In this document: positions 31,748-35,751 of the stretch, piece by piece
How positions within the stretch are numbered: position 1 is the first letter of the stretch
Layout of the letters: every line of letters starts with the position of its first letter
Source of the DNA: Paraburkholderia mimosarum LMG 23256 = NBRC 106338
GTDB lineage: Bacteria; Pseudomonadota; Gammaproteobacteria; Burkholderiales; Burkholderiaceae
Direction: 5' to 3'
Assembly: GCF_000739815.1 (NCBI RefSeq)
Contig: NZ_BBJJ01000066.1
Coordinates: 1-35,751, forward strand
Length of the DNA stretch: 35,751 nt
The notes under the pieces: model-generated
What the model saw: the letters and a program-made list of their open reading frames with translations, nothing else
Databases searched by the model: none
What the model was told of the DNA's origin: nothing
Program-made: the position numbers and the translations under genes

Positions 31748-32956
31748 TTACGCCTCGACGCGTTCGATCGCCAGCGCGATACCCTGGCCAACACCGATAC
31801 ACATCGTGCAGAGCGCGAAGCGTCCCTTCGTACGCTCGAGTTGATGGAGCGCCGTCGTGACGAGGCGCGCACCCGAAGCCCCGAGCGGGTGGCCCAGCGC
31901 GATCGCGCCGCCGTTGGGGTTCACGCGCGGATCGTCGTCGGCAATGCCGAGTGCGCGCAGCACGGCAAGGCCTTGCGACGCAAACGCCTCATTGAGCTCG
32001 ATCACGTCGAACTGGTCCAGCGTCATGCCGAGCTGCTTGAGCAGCTTTTGCGTCGCGGGCGCGGGGCCGATTCCCATGATGCGCGGCGCGACGCCGGCCG
32101 TGGCCATGCCGAGCACGCGTGCGCGGCGGCGCAGGCCGTATTGCGTGGCGGCCTCCTCATTGGCAAGCAGCAGGGCGCAGGCGCCGTCGTTGACGCCAGA
32201 GGCATTGCCCGCGGTGACCGTGCCGTCCGGCTTCACGACGCCTTTGAGTTTGCCGAGCGATTCGAGCGAGGTCTCGCGCGGGTGCTCGTCGAGCGTCACG
32301 CGCACCGGGTCACCCTTTTTCTGCGCAATTTCGACCGCGACGATTTCCTGCGCGAGCGTGCCGTCCTTCTGTGCGCGCGCGGCCTTCTGCTGGCTGCGCA
32401 GCGCGAACGCGTCCTGATCGGCTCGGTTGATGTTGAACTCTTCCGCGACGTTTTCCGCCGTTTCTGGCATCGAATCGACGCCGTACTGCTGCTTCATCAG
32501 CTTGTTGACGAAGCGCCAGCCGATGGTCGTGTCGTAGATGGCAGCTTCACGCGAGAACGCCGAAGCGGCTTTGCCCATCACGAACGGCGCGCGCGTCATG
32601 CTTTCCACGCCGCCCGCGATCATGAGGCGCGCTTCGCCTGCCTTGATCGCCCGAGCCGCGCTACCGACGGCGTCGAGCCCCGAGCCGCACAGGCGGTTGA
32701 GCGTGCCGCCCGGCGCATTGGTAGGCAGGCCCGCGAGCAGCGCGGCCATGCGCGCGACGTTGCGGTTGTCTTCGCCGGCCTGATTGGCGCAGCCGTATAG
32801 CACGTCGTCGAGTGCGCTCCAGTCCACGCCTGGATTGCGCTCGACGAGCGCCCGAATCGGCACGGCGGCAAGGTCGTCCGCGCGGACGTCCTTGAGGGCG
32901 CCGCCGTAGCGGCCGAACGGGGTGCGAATTGCGTCGCAGATGTAGGCTTCGGTCAT
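31748..32956 (-). CDS. paaJ: 3-oxoadipyl-CoA thiolase
   Basis: This thiolase cleaves 3-oxoadipyl-CoA to succinyl-CoA and acetyl-CoA, the last step of the phenylacetate and beta-ketoadipate routes. The 402-residue protein carries the nucleophilic Cys90 in LNRLCGSGLDAVGSAARAI, GGVESMTRAPFVM, ELNEAFASQGLAVLR, GGAIALGHPLGASGARL and the second active-site Cys in LCTMCIGVGQG. The N-terminus MTEAYICDAIRTPFGRYGGAL is typical of PaaJ/PcaF. The context of paa genes favours paaJ, though pcaF is an equally used name. AGGAA precedes the ATG. Confidence 0.95.
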   Translation of the reverse strand: MTEAYICDAIRTPFGRYGGALKDVRADDLAAVPIRALVERNPGVDWSALDDVLYGCANQAGEDNRNVARMAALLAGLPTNAPGGTLNRLCGSGLDAVGSAARAIKAGEARLMIAGGVESMTRAPFVMGKAASAFSREAAIYDTTIGWRFVNKLMKQQYGVDSMPETAENVAEEFNINRADQDAFALRSQQKAARAQKDGTLAQEIVAVEIAQKKGDPVRVTLDEHPRETSLESLGKLKGVVKPDGTVTAGNASGVNDGACALLLANEEAATQYGLRRRARVLGMATAGVAPRIMGIGPAPATQKLLKQLGMTLDQFDVIELNEAFASQGLAVLRALGIADDDPRVNPNGGAIALGHPLGASGARLVTTALHQLERTKGRFALCTMCIGVGQGIALAIERVEA

Positions 32957-33053
32957 CTCGGATTCCTGGCGCGCGAGCGCAGAAGTGCACTCACGCCTTG
33001 CATGCTAGAGGGATGGTCAATTGGCCACCATTCGGCTGAACGGCATAGGCCGT

Positions 33054-34754
33054 TCAGCTGGCTACCGCAGGGGCCGCTTTCGGTTCAACATGAACGCGGC
33101 TCTGAACCACGCGGAAGCGGTTCGCCACGAACGCGGCGTCGGCGAGCGCGGCGTTCGCCGCGGGGTTCGCGCCGGTGCCGTGGAAGTCCGAGAACGCTGC
33201 CGACTGGTTCACGAACACGCCGCCAGTCAGGTTGATCGAGAGCGCCACGCCACCGGTGATGGCGGCTTCGTGGGCGGCGTCGATCACGTCGTCGCTGGTG
33301 CTGTACACAGAAAGGGTGAGCGCGCCGTGGTCGCGTGCGGTCTCGCCGGCCAGCTTGAGCGACTGCGCCGTCGAATCCGTGGCGATCACGAACGAGATCG
33401 GGCCGAACCATTCACGCGTGAACTGGCTCGCGTCGCGGGCCGCGTCGAGCGAGAGCACGAGCGGCGTGCGCACGCGCGCGCCGGCGAACTGCGGGTGCTG
33501 CAGCGTCTGGCTGTCGGTGAGGACGGTGCCGAGCTTGCGGGCCTCGTCGATGCGGGCCGTCACGCCTTCGTTCTGGATCGCGCCGAGCACTTCGACGGCG
33601 CGTGCCGGGTCCGACACGAACTTCTGCACGGCGCCGGCAATCGCCTGAGCGACCGTCTCGAAGCTCACGTGGCCTTCGGCGGTGCGGATACCGTCGCGCG
33701 GCACGTAGATGTTCTGGGGGGCCGTGCACATCTGGCCCGAATAGAGGGAGAGCGAGAACGCGATGTTGCGCGCGGCGGCCTTCAGGTCGTCGACAGAGTC
33801 GATCACGATCTGGTTCACGCCGGCCTTCTCGGTGTAGACCTGCGCCTGGTGTGCATTGCGCTCGAGCCAGTCGCCGTTTTGCGTGCTGCCCGTGAAGTCG
33901 ATCAGCTTGATCTCGGGGCGCAGCGCGAGCTGCTGCACGAGCGCACCGTCGTTCGGATCGGTGGCGAGCAGCGTCACGACGTTGGGATCGAAGCCAGCTT
34001 CGCGCAGCACGTCACGCGCGATACGCACCGTGATCGCGAGCGGCAGGATCGCGCCCGGGTGCGGTTTGACGATGACGGTGTTGCCGGTCGCCAGATCGGC
34101 GAAGAGGCCGGGGTAGCCGTTCCAGGTCGGGAACGTGCAGCAGCCTAGTACGAGGCCGGTGCCGCGCGGCACGATGGTGAACCGCTTGTGCATCGCGAGC
34201 GGCGGGTTCTTGCCCTGTGGCTTTTCCCAGTGCGCGTCGGCAGGGATGCGGCGCAGCTGGTCGTATGCGTAGGCGACAGCTTCCAGCGCGCGGTCCTGGG
34301 CATGCGGGCCGCCGGCCTGGAAGGCCATCATGAATGCCTGGCCGGTCGTATGCATCACGCTGAAGGCGATTTCGAAGCTCGCACGATTCAGGCGTTCGAG
34401 AATCTCGAGGCTCACGCCAGCCCACGCTTGCGGGCCGGCCGCGCGCCAGTCGCGCTGGGCTTTCTGGGCAGCTTCGATCAACTGATCCGGGGTCGACTTC
34501 GGATAGCGCGCGCCGAGCGTGAAACCGAACGGTGAGGCCTCGCTGCCGACGGTTTCGCCGGTCGAAGGCTGGTCGAGTTCGAAGGTGCGATTCAAGTGGG
34601 CTTTGAACGCGGCTTCGCCGTCTGCGCTAGCGGATTCCCCGTACACTTTGGGACTCGGCATTTCGGCGAACGGGCTCCAGTAGCCGCGGGTCTCGATGGC
34701 GGCAAGCGCTTTTTGAAGCGCGCCCTCATGCTTGGCGAACAACGAATGTGTCAT
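33054..34754 (-). CDS. paaN: Phenylacetate degradation aldehyde dehydrogenase PaaN
   Basis: This 566-residue protein is an aldehyde dehydrogenase-like enzyme of phenylacetate catabolism and would oxidise the semialdehyde formed after ring opening. The N-terminus MTHSLFAKHEGALQKALAAIETRGYWSPF is characteristic of PaaN. The nucleotide-binding domain includes PTWNGYPGLFADLATGNTVIVKPHP, and the catalytic Cys343 lies in SLYSGQMCTAPQNIYVP. Unlike PaaZ it has no fused MaoC-type hydratase domain, so the hydrolytic ring-opening step must come from another protein. The first gene of this paa run, it diverges from the enoyl-CoA hydratase at 34894 with palindromic control sequences between them. Confidence 0.93.
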   Translation of the reverse strand: MTHSLFAKHEGALQKALAAIETRGYWSPFAEMPSPKVYGESASADGEAAFKAHLNRTFELDQPSTGETVGSEASPFGFTLGARYPKSTPDQLIEAAQKAQRDWRAAGPQAWAGVSLEILERLNRASFEIAFSVMHTTGQAFMMAFQAGGPHAQDRALEAVAYAYDQLRRIPADAHWEKPQGKNPPLAMHKRFTIVPRGTGLVLGCCTFPTWNGYPGLFADLATGNTVIVKPHPGAILPLAITVRIARDVLREAGFDPNVVTLLATDPNDGALVQQLALRPEIKLIDFTGSTQNGDWLERNAHQAQVYTEKAGVNQIVIDSVDDLKAAARNIAFSLSLYSGQMCTAPQNIYVPRDGIRTAEGHVSFETVAQAIAGAVQKFVSDPARAVEVLGAIQNEGVTARIDEARKLGTVLTDSQTLQHPQFAGARVRTPLVLSLDAARDASQFTREWFGPISFVIATDSTAQSLKLAGETARDHGALTLSVYSTSDDVIDAAHEAAITGGVALSINLTGGVFVNQSAAFSDFHGTGANPAANAALADAAFVANRFRVVQSRVHVEPKAAPAVAS

Positions 34755-34792
34755 GGCGAAACATTGATTGAGAGGTGGGAAAGGGCCCGTGT

Positions 34793-34802
34793 CAATTAAT
34801 TG
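34793..34802. repeat. 10-bp perfect AT-rich palindrome CAATTAATTG
   Basis: CAATTAATTG directly abuts the GC-rich palindrome at 34803-34816 in the divergent paaN/hydratase control region. It could be part of the paaN promoter (-10 side) or a second operator half. Confidence 0.45.
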
Positions 34803-34816
34803 ACCGACCGGTTGGT
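34803..34816. promoter_or_regulatory. Candidate TetR-type (PaaR-like) operator
   Basis: ACCGACC faces GGTTGGT, an inverted repeat with 6 of 7 matching positions. This form, close to ACCGACCGGTCGGT, is typical of TetR-family operators and I recall it as resembling the betaproteobacterial PaaR site. TTGGCA (34816-34821, plus) and TTGCCA (34822-34817, minus) overlap it as possible -35 boxes for the two divergent genes, so a bound repressor would block both. Confidence 0.6.
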
Positions 34817-34893
34817 TGGCAAATGTTAGCATTAGTCAAAGATCGGCGTGAAAGATTTTTCTTGGGGATTTTCCTTACATGGAAGGAGGAGTT

Positions 34894-35670
34894 ATGGGGT
34901 ACGAAAACATCCTGGTCGAGACGCATGGCAAGGTCGGACTGATCACCTTGAACCGGCCGAAGGCGCTCAACGCACTGAACGATGCGCTTATGGACGAGCT
35001 GGGCACGGCGCTCAAGGCGTTCGACGCCGATGAGGGCATTGGTGCGATCGTCATTACGGGCAGCGAAAAAGCGTTCGCTGCCGGCGCGGACATCGGCATG
35101 ATGGCGACCTACACCTTCATGGATGTGTACAAGGGTGACTACATCACGCGCAACTGGGAGACGATCCGCACGATCCGCAAGCCGATCATTGCGGCTGTCG
35201 CGGGTTTCGCGCTGGGTGGCGGTTGCGAGCTGGCCATGATGTGCGACATGATCTTCGCAGCGGACACGGCGAAGTTCGGCCAGCCCGAGATCAAGTTGGG
35301 CGTGATTCCGGGTGCGGGCGGCACGCAGCGTTTGCCACGCGCGGTGTCGAAGGCAAAGGCAATGGATCTATGCCTGACGGCGCGGATGATGGGGGCGGAG
35401 GAGGCGGAGCGCGCGGGGCTCGTGTCGCGCGTCATTCCGGCGGCGGATCTGCTGAACGAGACGCTTGCGGCGGCGGCAACCATCTGCGAGTTCTCTTTGC
35501 CTGCGGTGATGATGGCGAAGGAGTCGGTGAACCGCGCCTACGAGACTACGCTTGCGGAGGGAGTGCACTTCGAGCGCCGGATGTTCCACTCGCTTTTTGC
35601 GACGGAAGACCAAAAGGAAGGGATGGCCGCGTTCGTCGAGAAGCGCAAGCCCGCGTTCAAGAACAAGTGA
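34894..35670 (+). CDS. Enoyl-CoA hydratase (PaaF-like)
   Basis: This 258-residue crotonase-family hydratase shows LITLNRPKALNALNDALMDEL, the oxyanion loop EKAFAAGADIGMM, and both catalytic glutamates: Glu112 in ALGGGCELAMMCD and Glu132 in FGQPEIKLGVIPGAGGTQRLP. These match mitochondrial short-chain enoyl-CoA hydratase. The C-terminus GMAAFVEKRKPAFKNK is standard. An ATG at 34879 is in frame, but the ideal ribosome-binding site GGAAGGAGG (34881-34889) lies between the two ATGs and fixes the start at 34894. Divergence from paaN suggests the 2,3-dehydroadipyl-CoA hydratase step (PaaF), but a general beta-oxidation role is equally possible. Confidence 0.93.
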   Translation: MGYENILVETHGKVGLITLNRPKALNALNDALMDELGTALKAFDADEGIGAIVITGSEKAFAAGADIGMMATYTFMDVYKGDYITRNWETIRTIRKPIIAAVAGFALGGGCELAMMCDMIFAADTAKFGQPEIKLGVIPGAGGTQRLPRAVSKAKAMDLCLTARMMGAEEAERAGLVSRVIPAADLLNETLAAAATICEFSLPAVMMAKESVNRAYETTLAEGVHFERRMFHSLFATEDQKEGMAAFVEKRKPAFKNK

Positions 35671-35685
35671 CAGAGACGGGCAGCG

Positions 35686-35720
35686 AATTCGATCGCCGGA
35701 AACGGCGGTCGAATTTATTT
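35686..35720 (+). terminator. Intrinsic terminator after the enoyl-CoA hydratase gene
   Basis: AATTCGATCGCCG pairs with CGGCGGTCGAATT (one G-T wobble) around a GAAA tetraloop, followed by TATTT. It lies 15 bases after the stop codon. Confidence 0.88.
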
Positions 35721-35751
35721 AGCGCATCCCCTTGCGTGGCGTCGGCTGCGG

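Overview
The window is an ordinary chromosomal segment of a high-GC betaproteobacterium, most likely Burkholderiaceae (Burkholderia, Paraburkholderia or Caballeronia). This rests on the very high GC content with strong GC3 bias, the gene orders hemA-prfA-prmC-grxD-ubiX and rpe-gph-trpEGDC, a TrpE of about 497 residues, and a phenylacetate cluster split from its ring-oxygenase genes. I see no rRNA, tRNA, CRISPR array, insertion sequence, prophage or integration scar.

Layout. 1-311: 3' end of an amino acid permease, closed by a bidirectional terminator. 419-6777 (minus): an atypical OmpR-type regulator followed by hemA, prfA, prmC, grxD, ubiX and a LigB-type dioxygenase, covering tetrapyrrole synthesis, translation termination, Fe-S/glutathione chemistry and prenyl-FMN supply. 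6973-9792 (plus): a small membrane protein, aminopeptidase P and a HAD hydrolase. 9824-14124 (minus): an AsmA-like protein, the ABC-F factor EttA and the ATPase YchF. 14413-19225 (plus): a UbiH-type hydroxylase, DsbC, an M61 peptidase with a PDZ domain, and azoreductase. 19302-26893 (minus): ung, a CYTH triphosphatase, trpC, trpD, trpG, trpE, a trp leader/attenuator, gph and rpe. 27123-28899: apaG, a small membrane protein and mltA. 29014-34754 (minus): paaK, paaI, paaG, paaJ and paaN, divergent from an enoyl-CoA hydratase at 34894-35670.

The most informative new observation is an unannotated 24-codon leader peptide (25389-25463, minus) upstream of trpE. It has three Trp codons near its end and is followed by two mutually exclusive hairpins, the second ending in a run of six U. 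This is a classical transcription attenuator. A good extended -10 promoter for it lies inside the 3' end of gph, so trpEGDC can be expressed apart from rpe-gph. Other points worth following are two beta-clamp-like motifs in an N-terminal extension of uracil-DNA glycosylase, a response regulator lacking its phosphoacceptor Asp directly upstream of hemA, a possible RNA fold that masks the ribosome-binding site of the 6973 gene, a probably leaderless UbiH-type mRNA, and tandem palindromes in the divergent paa control region.

Most of the window is housekeeping. I found no clear multi-gene novel system. Gene starts were chosen from family N-termini and ribosome-binding sites, and are noted where uncertain.
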